Assembly (NCBI GenBank): GCA_008360955.1
Contig: LUCM01004960.1
Span: forward strand, 161,215-225,214
Direction of reading: 5' to 3'
Length of the DNA stretch: 64,000 nucleotides
From: Fasciolopsis buskii
Taxonomy: Eukaryota > Platyhelminthes > Trematoda > Plagiorchiida > Fasciolidae
The position numbers and the translations under genes are program-made. Below are positions 35,671 to 47,613 of this stretch, in pieces (positions within the stretch are counted from its first letter, which is position 1; each line of letters opens with the position of its first letter). The notes below the pieces were generated by a model. That model saw only the letters and a list, made by a program, of their open reading frames with translations, was not told the origin of the DNA and did no database searches.

Positions 35671-38222
35671 TACGGATAAATCCCACTATATTTTGAAGTC
35701 TCGTTAGATCTTCACAGGGGATTCAGACATTATCCCGAACCTTTCTAAATGTTTACACAATCAACTATTTGGCGAGCGCTTGCGGTCGGTCATCGAGCCC
35801 ACTTAACTTCCGACTGATCTAACGACCCTTTTGATAAATACACGGTTGCCAGAACGCCGGAAAAATATTGCCCTCGTGTGCTAACCCAGAATATCATGCA
35901 TGGATGTTCACTTGCCTGCGTCAGTAACCCATTTTCGTCGGCAGGTATCCGAACCGGCTACTATAAGCCACCAGCAATCAAGTTAAGAACAACATTTCAG
36001 TTGTAAACAATCATGAAATCGAGTAGCTATTACTCAACTCAAAAAACTATCCTTTGGCGAACAGACAAAGTGTCTCAACTACGCGGAAGTTCTTGCCATG
36101 CGCAACGTGAAACACACGTTTGTCGAAAACCTCAAATGGGCGGACGGTAAAACCGTTAACCTCCTGTTTGGTCAGTTACACCTCCTTCGTTCGAATCAGT
36201 GCACATCAGAATAAGGCATTCGTTTTCATAGATTGGAAGTAGTCTACCGGTAAACAATGGGACTTTTCATTTTGGATCTGATTAGATTTGCGTCTTCCTA
36301 TCACCAGGTATTTTTTCGTACAATATTTCCGGTCTCTTGTTTCCGAATTTCGCGCGCTTTTTGATATGCAGCAAAATGTGTTAGGCTTAACAAAGACAGA
36401 ATATAAATGAATAAATTGAGCACGTGCACAAATGCAGCAAATTGATAATGTGTGCAAAGTTTTGGACTTCTCTACTTGTCTAAATTGCATCATTAATCAG
36501 TTTGATCTATCAACTGGAGCCAACGAACAGAGTAATTTTGTGTTAAAAATAGTGTTGATTCACGTGCGTCACCTGTTCATCATCAACTTGCTGGGTGGCT
36601 ACAGGGTGGCGAAAATTGGTTGGTGAAAACATCCTTTGGATTGATGGATAACATTGAAACACAAACCTTTGTATTCAGTGTTGGACTTCAAATTGCCAAG
36701 TTGCACTGCCGGCACGTTCTCTCCTAGTGACGTGACAACAATAAGACACACGTGCCAAGTGTAATTCGACCGCTTTTATAGCTAGTTGTATGAGCTCGAT
36801 TTTCAACACCAGAACACTTCTTCGATCCGTAACTGTTAGTGATTGTTCGGCAGATTGGAATACCGTTAAGCATCTTGTAAATTAGACCAATAGCAACGAT
36901 GATTTTTAGAGACGAATAGTACCAGTGACCCGATTGCTAAATTATCCTCTTCAGATTCGAATTGAAACGAAATGCAATCAAGTTTGATTCTACTGTAATA
37001 AACAGCTGATTACTGTATGTTTCAATGGATTAGCACTATAGACGCCCTTCGATCAGTATCAAGGTGAATAGATAATTATTCCTTGTTGTATGTACACGGT
37101 GATTCGTCGGGAGCTTTTCTTCGCCCAGACAAGACTGAATTGTGAGAAGAGAACACAAGTTCCGGAAACCTGCGGAACATACTACTGAATATTTGACTTC
37201 CATGGCCCATGATAAGGTTCCGAAGAACCACCATGTGGTTTTCAATCGGACTTATCATCCATTCACGCTCCAAACGATTCAGATATGATCTTGGTGAGAA
37301 AGTAATAAAAGAGTTTACAAATATGAGGATAACTGAACTGAGCACTGGGTACGCGTATTTGAAGAACGGCGGAAATCCGAAACTGATCTTGTGCTCTAGG
37401 GGAAGTTTCTTTTCCCATCAGTATACGAAACATGCCAATGACTGCAAAATGTTCCAGTAAGTTTTTGAATTTGATTTTCAACTCGTTTTTCCTACCGAAT
37501 CAAAACCGGAAGCAACCAGTGCCATTGTTGCATATTTTATAATGTTCTCATTATCACGCAAAGAAATCGTTCTCCATTGAGTCGAATTTGACTAAGTGAT
37601 CCCACCTAATTAGTTCTGGGAATCGCCTATCACAGTTGCTTACTGTTATTTTGACATCGAAAAGTTGATAAATTTGTTCCAGGTGTGGCTGAACTTTTCT
37701 CTCATTGTCTTCTGCAGACTCTCATGGCTTTTTCGGGTTTTCATATTCACTATGATAAAAGTTGGTTTTGTGATCATAATCTGATTTGCCAACTTTATCT
37801 TGGGATTCTCCAAAGCGACGTAAGTGGCTTGAGTAGGAGCTTGATATTTGATAAGTGGAGATCTGGACCGCTTTTGTTCTCCATTTGTGCGTTTCTAGAG
37901 AGAAACACAAATGAGGCTCTTGACCCTTGAACTGTAATGTTGTCAAAATGCATTTAAAGACACCTGCTGTCTCAAGGAGAGCATGTTAATCCTATTGGTT
38001 GCATACGGATTTCGCTTCGTTTTGCATGGCGCAGATACAGGGGACTGGAACAATCAGAATAAAATACTCATTATGGGATATGCTCATTGTAATAGTAAAA
38101 TGCCAGTTGGGACTCAATGCCTTCTTGTGAAGCAACAGTTCCTTCAGGTGTTTCGTGTTCTATACATCACAAATTTTATTGGATATTGGTGTACGCGAGT
38201 AGGTCGAAAGCCATACAGACTG

Positions 38223-38395
38223 GAAGAATCTTCATCGGCGGTGGTCATGAGGCTAAAGTGGCGGATTCATATCTTCCAAGCGCCGGTCTACCTCCCTAAT
38301 TAACATCCCTATGTTGGCCTCAACCATCTTCCTGAAAATGATGAACATTCGGATTTCACTAATAAGAGAAGTAAAAGATAAGAGATTAAAATTGG
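38223..38395 (+). mobile_element. Degraded tRNA-derived SINE copy
   Basis: GGTGGTCATGAGGCTAAAGTGGCGG, then CGCCGGTCTACC, CTATGTTGGCCTC, CTTCCTGAAAATGATG, TTTCACTAATAAGAGAAG and AAAAGATAAGAG follow the order of the better copy at 38600. The B box is badly decayed. Two copies lie close together in direct orientation. Confidence 0.6.
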
Positions 38396-38599
38396 AATTG
38401 CGGGAAGTTTCACTGCTTAGTCACACTATAAGGGTCTGAGTCATGGAAAAAATGACGTTCCGGTTGCCATCAGCGTCACTTTGAGACCTAAGTGACTTTT
38501 TTCTTGGTGAACAATGCAGTTTCACGAAGGCAATTACCCGTAGCATCTGCGGCTGCGTGTCTCGGTTTTTTTTTTGTTTTGGTCTATTTGGTCGGCTTG

Positions 38600-38795
38600 G
38601 ACGGTGTTGACCAAGCGGCTGAGGTCAAAGGCATTTGGACGTGAAGGTCGCGGGTTCGAATCCTCCCACCACCAGTCAACTTCCACACTTGACGGCCCCA
38701 TGTTGGCCGCGGCACCCTTTCTGAAAAATGATGTGCATTGTTATTTCATTAGCAAAGGAAGCAAAAGATGAAAGAAGAGAAAAGATCTAGCATGT
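38600..38795 (+). mobile_element. tRNA-derived SINE, best-preserved copy
   Basis: The A box lies in GTTGACCAAGCGGCTGAGG (38606-38624) and the B box in GCGGGTTCGAATCCTCCC (38650-38667). A tRNA-unrelated body follows (CAGTCAACTTCC, CATGTTGGCCGCGGCACCC, TTTCTGAAAAATGATG) and a purine-rich end (GGAAGCAAAAGATGAAAG). The tRNA part is most like a leucine or serine tRNA D arm. This is the reference copy for the family in this window. The open frame across it (38574-38771) is not a gene. Confidence 0.82.
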
Positions 38796-40989
38796 GCATG
38801 AGACTGCCGCTTCCCATCGTGCCTGTCCATTTCGTGTTTAAGTCATTCTCTTTAATCCCTTACGTGAGTTCCACTTTTTGTCGGGCCAATGGAGTTTGCC
38901 TCAAATTTTTACCTGAATGAATGGATCACCGTTAGCGAAAGCATTGACCCTGTTTCTTGGCCGACCTCATTTAGAGGAGCATATGGTTAGAGCTAGAATT
39001 TAATTATCCTTAGCCATGACAGTATATCAATTTTATGACATTTTATGACCAAGCCAGAATGAAGAATGAAAGGGGCATGCACCGTAGCCACTAAGGCACA
39101 CTACACTCAGGGGTGGGTGGGTCAACAGCCTTGGCCTTAAAAGTTAGAGTGGCATGTTGTAAAGAGAGTTTACGTGCATATGCCAAAAGGGCCAGACTAT
39201 TGATTTGTCGCAATGAGTAAAACATAAACGAAGCACGATTTTAACCAGAAGAACAAGAGTGACGGCTGATCTCCTCTGACGTTATTTGAAAAATACACGG
39301 GATTGAAACTGGGCCGAGTACAAGCTAAGAACCGGTACGGAGTCATCTAAACAACCTGGACTGAATGAAACTGGTCGCATTTTGTGAAATCCTCATAAGG
39401 GAGCGGAAGTGGAATTCAATAGGACAATGAACCCGTTAAATGTGAAGCATTCGGCTGGTGAATGTTATCATGCGTTGACCCATATAAATCATATGAAAAT
39501 GGAAGAAAATTGTCGGACTGAGTTGCCAGAACCCATATGATCCTCCTCGTCTGGATAAGCGGGCTGGGACTTAACTAGATTTGAAATGATGGACTGAAAA
39601 GTCTAGGGTTAAAGGCTGCGATAAACGAGATTTTAAAGCTCACAGGGTTTCATTGGGCCATGTATGATAACGAACCGAACAGCCACTCGCCTTCTACCAG
39701 GAAAGCGAATGGCGGATCTAGGGTTCAAACCTCCGATCATTTTTTATTGACAATACCCTGGTTTTCACCACCATCAATCAATCGATTAGGGTAAGTTTTA
39801 AGGTAGCGTAAAAGACGTACCTTTGCTCCTCAAAAAGGGTCTGTGTAATGTGCTGTCTGCACCGGCATACGGTTTTCAGTGGTTCAGAGCGAAAGAGCAT
39901 TTAGCATTTTAACTATCGTGAGAACCATTTGGGAACATCCAACTGAGTGCAATGGGCACGGATACTCGTCTTTCGACCTGTGATCAGATCTGAACACTCA
40001 CCCAATCTTGGCACCCAAACTCAGACTTTGCAAATTGATCCAACCCATTTATTCATCCCTAACTAGAGTTTTAAGTAACTAAATGTGAACATAAAGGGCC
40101 CGATTTTTTCGATCATTACAAAGTCCAAGGAAGTCATACAGCACTCATCAAGAATTGTAAATAACCGTTTGGTCCTGACCTAATTCCATACAGTTCAGCA
40201 AGACTGACTACCTTTGTGCGCATGGAGTGTGATTGCTCGATCCATTTAGGCATTCCCTATCAGCGCACAGAAATGTGTTATGGGGGTTAATGTATCTGTA
40301 GATTTGTTTTTCCCGTCGTAGAACAAATTCTAACGAGATTTTATTTGCGATGACTATTTCATTCTATCTTTAAACGTGTCCAATAGTTTTATCAACGTAA
40401 CTTTACAAATATTCACCACAACAAAAGTGACTATGCAAAAACAAAGTTTTGTTGACGAGCTCATCGTTTACACAGCAGTGGTCTGCCACCCTTTCCAACC
40501 ACGACCATAACCCCACTCCTCCCACCCTCCTCTAATTGGATCACTCAATCAGTTCCATTGGAACTGAGCAAGGCTCAAAAAGGACTAATTTAATCATACA
40601 TCGAATTCTCGACGAACTTTTTGTCTCAACAACGAAAGACTTTTGTCATTCAGGCGATTCAAACATAACATTTGGGTACCATCTCGTTTTCTTGTGCCGG
40701 CTAAACGTTATTCTCAATTATTTCCCGAAAAATGTTTCTTTTTGCTTGATTTAAATGAGACAGTGATGGACATCTCTCCCAAAACAACGATTATGTTAGG
40801 ATTTGACTTTCGAAATGAAACTTTACTGTCTTGTCAGGTGCAATCACGCCTGAATTGACACTGAAATTGTAGCAAATCATCCTACCTGGATTTATGATCA
40901 AACGCTACTTCTGAGGGCTGTAATTTCCAATCACAAACTACGCGGCAAGCTTTAATTCGTGAAAAACCCAACGAACCTGATGCTTTTCG

Positions 40990-41165
40990 TCTTTTCTTTT
41001 TTATTTATTTCCGCTATTAATGAAATAACACTGCACATCGTTTTTCAGGCAGGGGGCCGCAACCAGCAGAAAGCTGTCAAGCGGGGAAGTTGACCGGCGG
41101 TGGAAGAATTCGAACCTGCATCCTTCACGCTTCTAGTCTCATCGGCTTGACCATTGCCGGCTGGA
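40990..41165 (-). mobile_element. tRNA-derived SINE copy, minus strand
   Basis: Read in reverse, GGAGGAAGAATTCGAACCTGCA-type sequence (B box, about 41100-41117), GTTGACCGGCGG, GGGGGCCGC, CTGAAAAACGATGTGCA and the A-rich tail (complement of CTTTTCTTTTTTATTTATTTCC) follow the family order. A-box remnants lie near 41145-41160. Confidence 0.75.
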
Positions 41166-41519
41166 ATAGGACAAACCATTCCTATAAAATGATACGTCAG
41201 TCTTCACCAGCAGAATGCGGAGGGAATCTGTTGCCCATGTTTTTGCTAGTAATTAGGGAAAACATATTGTGATGCGCCTCTTTCTTTGAACACACCCGCA
41301 ATCGATTTCGGCCAGGACTGTGACCACAAGCGTATTCGAGCATAAAAAATGAAAATCGCTAAACGTTTGCTATCAGAATCTGATTATCGCTGTCGCTAAA
41401 TCTAACGGCCTCGGTCAGTCGTTTCGACTCGAGTACTATCCCGCTGGATTTTATCAAACGAGACATTTCAAATGGTCTCTGGCTGGCCAACTTGACTGTG
41501 TAATTAGCTGTTATAAGAT

Positions 41520-41520
<1 letters not shown>

Positions 41521-41590
<70 letters not shown>
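41521..41590. repeat. (TAGA)n microsatellite, about 17 units
   Basis: An almost perfect 4-bp repeat of 70 bp. A reverse-strand frame through it encodes Ser-Ile-Tyr-Leu repeats and is not a gene. The purity and length suggest it would be length-polymorphic. Confidence 0.97.
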
Positions 41591-41592
<2 letters not shown>

Positions 41593-43619
41593 TTACATGC
41601 ATTACAGGGACGATCTGATACCGAAGCACAACGGAAATCCATAATCTGTCATCCCAGCCTAGAGGTGCACATGAGCTGACTTTTCTTGCTTGTAGCACGC
41701 AGGCTAGACACCGAAAGTAATGTGTTTGTCACAGTTGCGTCATGTGCAAATTGACAAACGCCCGGCTGAGTCCGAAAAACTTGGGCGATGTAAGATTCGA
41801 TTGGGCCTCAGACAAGATGATCTCAACGTTTACTTGATCAGGCTAGTGGACTAATCTGGACTGTGGCTATCGCGATCATCCACGGGCCCAGGAAAGGAAG
41901 GTCTCGGCTAAATAGCGGCACAAACGGACGAGGAAAAGGAAGTTGAGTCCTTCCGAAGTTCGGTTGATTATGGTGACCCTAAGGGAATGGAATGGAAGCA
42001 ATATTCATGTGCAGTGTTTCTTACGGCAAGCGGATCCGTCATTTCATTTTCAGGAGGTCCTTACAACGGTCCCAACGTTGAAAGACACAGATGAGTTTGC
42101 CTTGTTAAATGCGCCCATTTGTAGCTTTTCAACCACGTATGCTGAGTTCAAATGAACTGGAGTCCACAAGATCCAGGCAAAATACTTTTTACAATTTCCA
42201 TACCTCCAGTAAGCAGACAACAATTGGGTCCCCCTTGTCAGCATGTTTAGCCCCACTAAGCATCGAACGGATGAAGACAAAATATGTTTGATATCACAAC
42301 ACCATTATCGATCAGTCAGGTTGTGTAGCCAGACGCGTAGAATAGATTGATTTGACAGTCGTTTCCGACATATCACTGATGCCCTGAGCACACCTACAAG
42401 TGCTTAGCACCTGGAGTACATTCTAAAGTCGTATCTGTTCACGTGTACGACACCTTGTAGACTGAAATCAACGCAGATCGCAATGGACGTGCATTTCAGT
42501 TTTTATGGCTTCAGTGTCAGGCTTACTTGTTCTGGAATATGTATTTTTCACTCTGTAATTGTAGCTTTACTCCGTCAAATTATGGAGCCCTTTTTGTCTC
42601 AAGTACCAGGCTTATTCGCGATAAAATAAAACATCCACCTGAGCGAAAATTGATATTCTAATATATTAGTTATCACCGGTTTCACTCTAATTTGACAAGA
42701 ATTACCATGGTGAATAGTGGAAGATGCGTTCAAAGTAGGTGGTAGTGAATCGATAGACAGACATGTATTCCAACACGATTTTGAACGAAACATGATTCGG
42801 TCGTTTAATTCAGGGTGCGACAGACAAATCGAACAATAGATACGATAGGTAAGAGACTGAAACTTGAGTGCATATTGGTGCTTAACACTCGATAAAGTGG
42901 AACGAAATCAACACCTTGTGACTGAGGGGATGTCTCATCTGCTTTCAACCAAAGCACTAAGAGTCGTTGGGAATATAAGCTAGGGTTCGAGAGTGCGTCA
43001 GGACGTTGTTTCATCAGCTACAAACGTTTGCCATTGGACCAGTTTACCTTCGCTCTGGGGTACTCTGTACACAGCAGTGGACTTACCGTCTTAAATAATA
43101 TCATTGATTCTAATGAGTAGATCTTTTAGCCGAATCGATCCTGCTAGCTGATAGCCAACAAGGCTGGTTCTTTTGCATGTTTAGGGGTAAATATCTCTTC
43201 AGTTACTAGACCTCGGTTGTATTGCTTCCTTTTAGCACAGGATTAATCTTACGAATTAATTTGGGTAACCTTACCAGTTACATTCTTCTTCGCTTATATT
43301 TCTCTTCCTATTCCTTGTGGACATGTCATCGTGAGACGCATATTTTCTATAATTGTTCTTTGTTCTAATGTCATAGAGTCTGATTTCAATAAAGGAACCA
43401 AGTCAATTTTGGTTCCGAGGATTATTCTGGTTTAACTGATTCCAGATTGTGCATGGAATAACTTGGGTGTTCACCTGCTAACAGTACCATTGCCGGCAAA
43501 CTGCAGGAAAGCATCGGATAATTGACCACCGTTGCTATGAGTGCACTCATTTTTTTCTGAGGATCTACTAATATGTGAAAAAATCTAACAATTCCAGAAA
43601 TGTGAACACTTGTTAGATT

Positions 43620-43810
43620 GGCAAGTGCCCAGGTGGATAAGGCCGTGGTGTTTGAACTTGAAGGTCGCGGGTTCTAGTCCTCCCTGCGTCAGTCAGCTTT
43701 CCCACTTGGCAGCCCTATGAGGGTTGCAGCCTTCTTCCTGAGAAATGACGTAAACTCTTATTTCATTGATAGAAAGTGAACGATAAACGACTGAAAAAAT
43801 AAAAATAAAA
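43620..43810 (+). mobile_element. tRNA-derived SINE copy
   Basis: The A-box-like part is GCCCAGGTGGATAAGGCC. Then come GAACTTGAAGGTCGCGGGTTCTAGTCCTCCC (B box GGTTCTAGTCC), CAGTCAGCTTTCCCACTTGG, TTCCTGAGAAATGACG, TTATTTCATTGATAG and an A-rich end (AAAAATAAAAATAAAA). It has the same architecture as 38600. Confidence 0.78.
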
Positions 43811-46247
43811 TCAATTCACGACCATTTGATTGCACCCGGGGATACAGATCTTTTTTGAAAAGTGGATGAAAGTGAATTTGACAGACCCGAACAAGCTTAT
43901 AAAGGAGCCAAATATTTTAGCCATTATTTTGTCACGCTTGGATTGCGTTGTGCAAATTTGATGCAAACATTTCACTTCGAAATAAAATCGTCCAAACCTT
44001 CGAAATTACTAAACCGAGCACTTCTACACGCTTCAAGTACCCTGCCTTCAGCAAATAGGATGCAGCCCATAGAAAATTTGCCATTTCAAGATTGAATTCA
44101 GAAAAAACAAAATCGAAATGGGAATCTTTAACCCTAATTTGAGTACAAGTTTCCGTGGTAAATTTCGCGTGCATCTGAGACGGCTCATTGGCCCATGGGA
44201 CACACCCAGATGAAAGGCCCTGAGCTTGCCCAGGGGAATACGCACCATTCATATAGGGTACTTGAAACCCGAATCAATTGCTTTCTGTCTGTAAGGTTGG
44301 CAGGACTGCCTTAGGTTTGTGCCCATCGAGTATAGTCGGAGGGCCAGTCAGTCAAGGAAATTAGTTTGAACAAGAATGTGAAATTCAATCAGTACAAGAT
44401 TTTTGCAATGCTTTTATCCATAAACAACTCAAGTAACATTGAATTCGCGTGCCGCATTCGCTGTGCTGTAAGTCTAACGTCATCCACGGAATAATCGACA
44501 CGTTTGGTCCTTGTATCTCTTTTATCTAAAGAGGAAAAGACATGTCTAGACGTGTGTCGTACAATCACTTTTTTGATATCCCGAATCAGAAGAGAGGTTT
44601 TATAAATCGAACATAACATTCCATAAGGTCCTCTTTACTCAGGTCATTGTGTCTGCACAAGATGGTCATCCGGTGTGTGATTACGCAGCGAGAGATTTTA
44701 GCTGTCATCGTTTGGTGAATTCATGTTAGTCATTGTAGAAGATGGCGGAACAACTAAGACAAACTACCAGGATTTCAGGAGGTTTGGCGGGGCTAAAATG
44801 AAACGATTTTTATAAAACATTTACTGATTGCTTCCAATACAAATCCTTTTCAATGCATAATATATAAATTAATATGACTATTGCATGGAAGCTATCTGCC
44901 AGTTAAAATCTTATATTTCGGTCAAAGAGAAAGGGCAAGAAATCGGCAATTTGAAATGTGAACCGGCGGAAGGAAATTTAGAACGGAGAAATCGTGTTCA
45001 CTCAGAAGCGTTTGAACGGTGTTTCCTCAAGTCCGTCTTGGTCTTACGCATAACGTGCGTTAAAAATGAAACAATGAAATTACGATGAAGATTTTTACTG
45101 GCGGAATCCAGTCTAAAGTTTGAGCAATTCCATGAAGGTTAACGACAAGTAGATAGGTCATCATGAAGCGACTGAGCGGAATCTGGAAACAATTTTGTGG
45201 TTTGTAAACGAACTAGCCGGGATAGAAGAAACACGGTTGATTACGGGCGGTTCTCGATTAGATGTGTAACCCCCCCTGCTATTTGTGCCCAGTGAGATAA
45301 CAGGGGAGCGCCCATGATTGACTGGGTCAGTCATTTATCAATAAAAAAGCAATAAAGTGTCGCTTAATACCAAACGGCTTCAGCTTCGCTACTCAAACTC
45401 CCAAACAGTGTGGTCTTTTTATAAAGCCAAAAATTGTGGAAGTACTCCTGTAAGTGATTGTCTGTTGCAATGCCTAATTGATTGCGGACCTTGGAAGAGG
45501 AAATCAAGAGGGATTCGTTGACGGAATGTTCATTGAATTTAACTGAAGAAGAAAGAAGTGCAGAGCAGTCATAGTCTAAAGATGTTTACTGTTGAGGGAT
45601 GAACATGAAAAAAGTTCGGAAAATTTCTTTATTCATTCATTGGAAATTACCCGGCTGGTTACGAAATTGTCAGCATGATTAAAAAGTTTTACTGGTGATG
45701 CAGTGAACAAAAACCACCTAGGTGACTAGGAAATGTATCGAGAAGGACCAGTGCAGTGGCTCAGATGAACACCAAAACCACGAATCGTATGATTTCTTTC
45801 CTGAGAGAAGCAGTGGTTCCTTTCATTTTCTTACGGGTGTTCTTAAAACAATTTGCTGCTCCCCAGAAGCACACGCTATTCCAGCATCAGGCAGCCGTCC
45901 AAAAACCATTGACGTCCAACAGAATATCTAGATTCAGAGCTCGCTTCGTAAACTCTGATCATGTCAAGTGCTTCAAGGCTGCAAATTGTCACGATATGAT
46001 CCTAGGTGTCTCCACCGCGAAATCCCCAACTTGCTCAAGTGGCTCTATAATAAAACAAGCAAGGATAATGTTGCTCCATGATCGATGAAGCCACTAGGTA
46101 AAAAATTATTCTGAATTTTGATTACTGAATGCCGGTTGGTTCATTGGGAAATCCTGTTTCCCACTTTAATCGCAAAAATTCTCTGTAGTGGATGCCATGT
46201 GGATGAGTAACCCTTGATCTTTAGGTACAAGGTCCAACAACCTTGCG

Positions 46248-46310
46248 GCGTGGCCTCGTAGCTCTGTGGTCGGAGCATAGGCAATAGAAATACGTGGGTT
46301 GCGTGCACAC
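46248..46310 (+). other. tRNA-like remnant (A-box half)
   Basis: GTAGCTCTGTGGTCGGAGC forms a D-arm-like GCTC...GAGC hairpin and fits the pol III A box. The B-box half (near GTGGGTTGCGTGC) is weak and no cloverleaf closes. Probably an old SINE or tRNA pseudogene. Confidence 0.3.
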
Positions 46311-47226
46311 ATCTCTTCGAACTCTGAAGTCGTACACTTATACCGGTTGGGACAACTCCACATTTATTTTAATTTGCCAACCAAAATCCTTCATTTGTTA
46401 ACTTTTCGAGACATGTTTGTTCAGGCGATCGTGATAACATCTGGTCATGTCAAAAATTCATACTCATTCCTTGCTCTCGCGAAAAATGGCACACGGCTGG
46501 TTCACTAACCTCAGTACCTGGCTCATCACCCTGAACGTTTCAGCCGGTTTCTTTCAACGAAAATCTGTCAACTACTCTGTTGCTTTTGGATTAGGTCATT
46601 CATTCGAACTGGAGAAGAATCGTATCACAAAAGAAGAACTGGCAAGAAATCCTGGCTGTTATTTAAGGGGGTTAGGGTTGGGAAAAGTAAATTTCTAGTC
46701 ACATGAATGGGGAAATGAGACAACCAGAAGACTCAGAAATGTGGGCAAAAGAATGATGGGAAACGAGATCAAAGAAAGCATAATGGTTCAAACTGGCACA
46801 GCCAACTGACTCAAAAAAGCCGTTGAAACGTTTCGAAGGGAAATGGCAAACTGATTTAGATGCATTCTGATTCAGCCTCTCCTGCTTGAATCCCAGGGGA
46901 AATAGGTCAGTGGGAAATATCCATGACCAAATTTCAAAAGACTGTGGATATTTCCTTTGGTCAGTCTGGACGAGCGTTCATTTGTGGGAACACAGCGAAG
47001 GCAGCCTGATTAAATATCAGCCCTCAAACATTCGGAACAAGCACAACCATTTATATAACACGGAGGCTGAAGATATACCGCAAACAATGATTTTGTTGAC
47101 GTCCTTGATCAGATTTCTCGAGAGAAAACTTAATCCTAATGTGGCAAGCACAAGTGAATCACCTGTTGAGGATCATAGAAGCGCGGAAATTCTCTATGAC
47201 GTAGTTGGATGGAACAAGTGTTGCAT

Positions 47227-47613
47227 TTAGTAGTAAAATGCTCGTCCGTTTGATGCACAAAAATACTGTTCAGACTGTCCGCATCTACAATTCAGATCCG
47301 TGTATCTGGCATCTTCTTCATTCACGAGCATGATCCCTCTTTGGAGGAGGTTACCATCAATGTGTGAAAACCGGTTAGCCAGAGATGTGTTCCGCCCTTC
47401 TAGCTGTGCTTTTAGCGATATGGGGGGCACCAGTATATGTATACTGTTCGCAAAATTGGTATTCAAGTCTAGCCAATATTTAAATTCTATCAATGAGGAA
47501 TTCAGTTGGCCTACGTGGATCAAATACTTGTTTGCTGCCTTTGTATATGTGCTAACTAGAAAAAAAGGATGACTGGGGAAAAACCAATAGGTTAAAGCAC
47601 TGAGGTTTTCCAA
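47227..47613 (-). other. Unassigned 128-codon open frame
   Basis: A minus-strand open frame with a protein-like C-terminal part ('GNLLQRGIMLVNEEDARY', then 'CRCGQ'). No domain could be named and no splice-site context was established. It may be a retroelement fragment or chance. Confidence 0.15.

Noticed and set aside
38574..38771. 65-codon plus-strand frame
   Set aside because: It runs through the SINE, including its tRNA-like boxes; not a gene.
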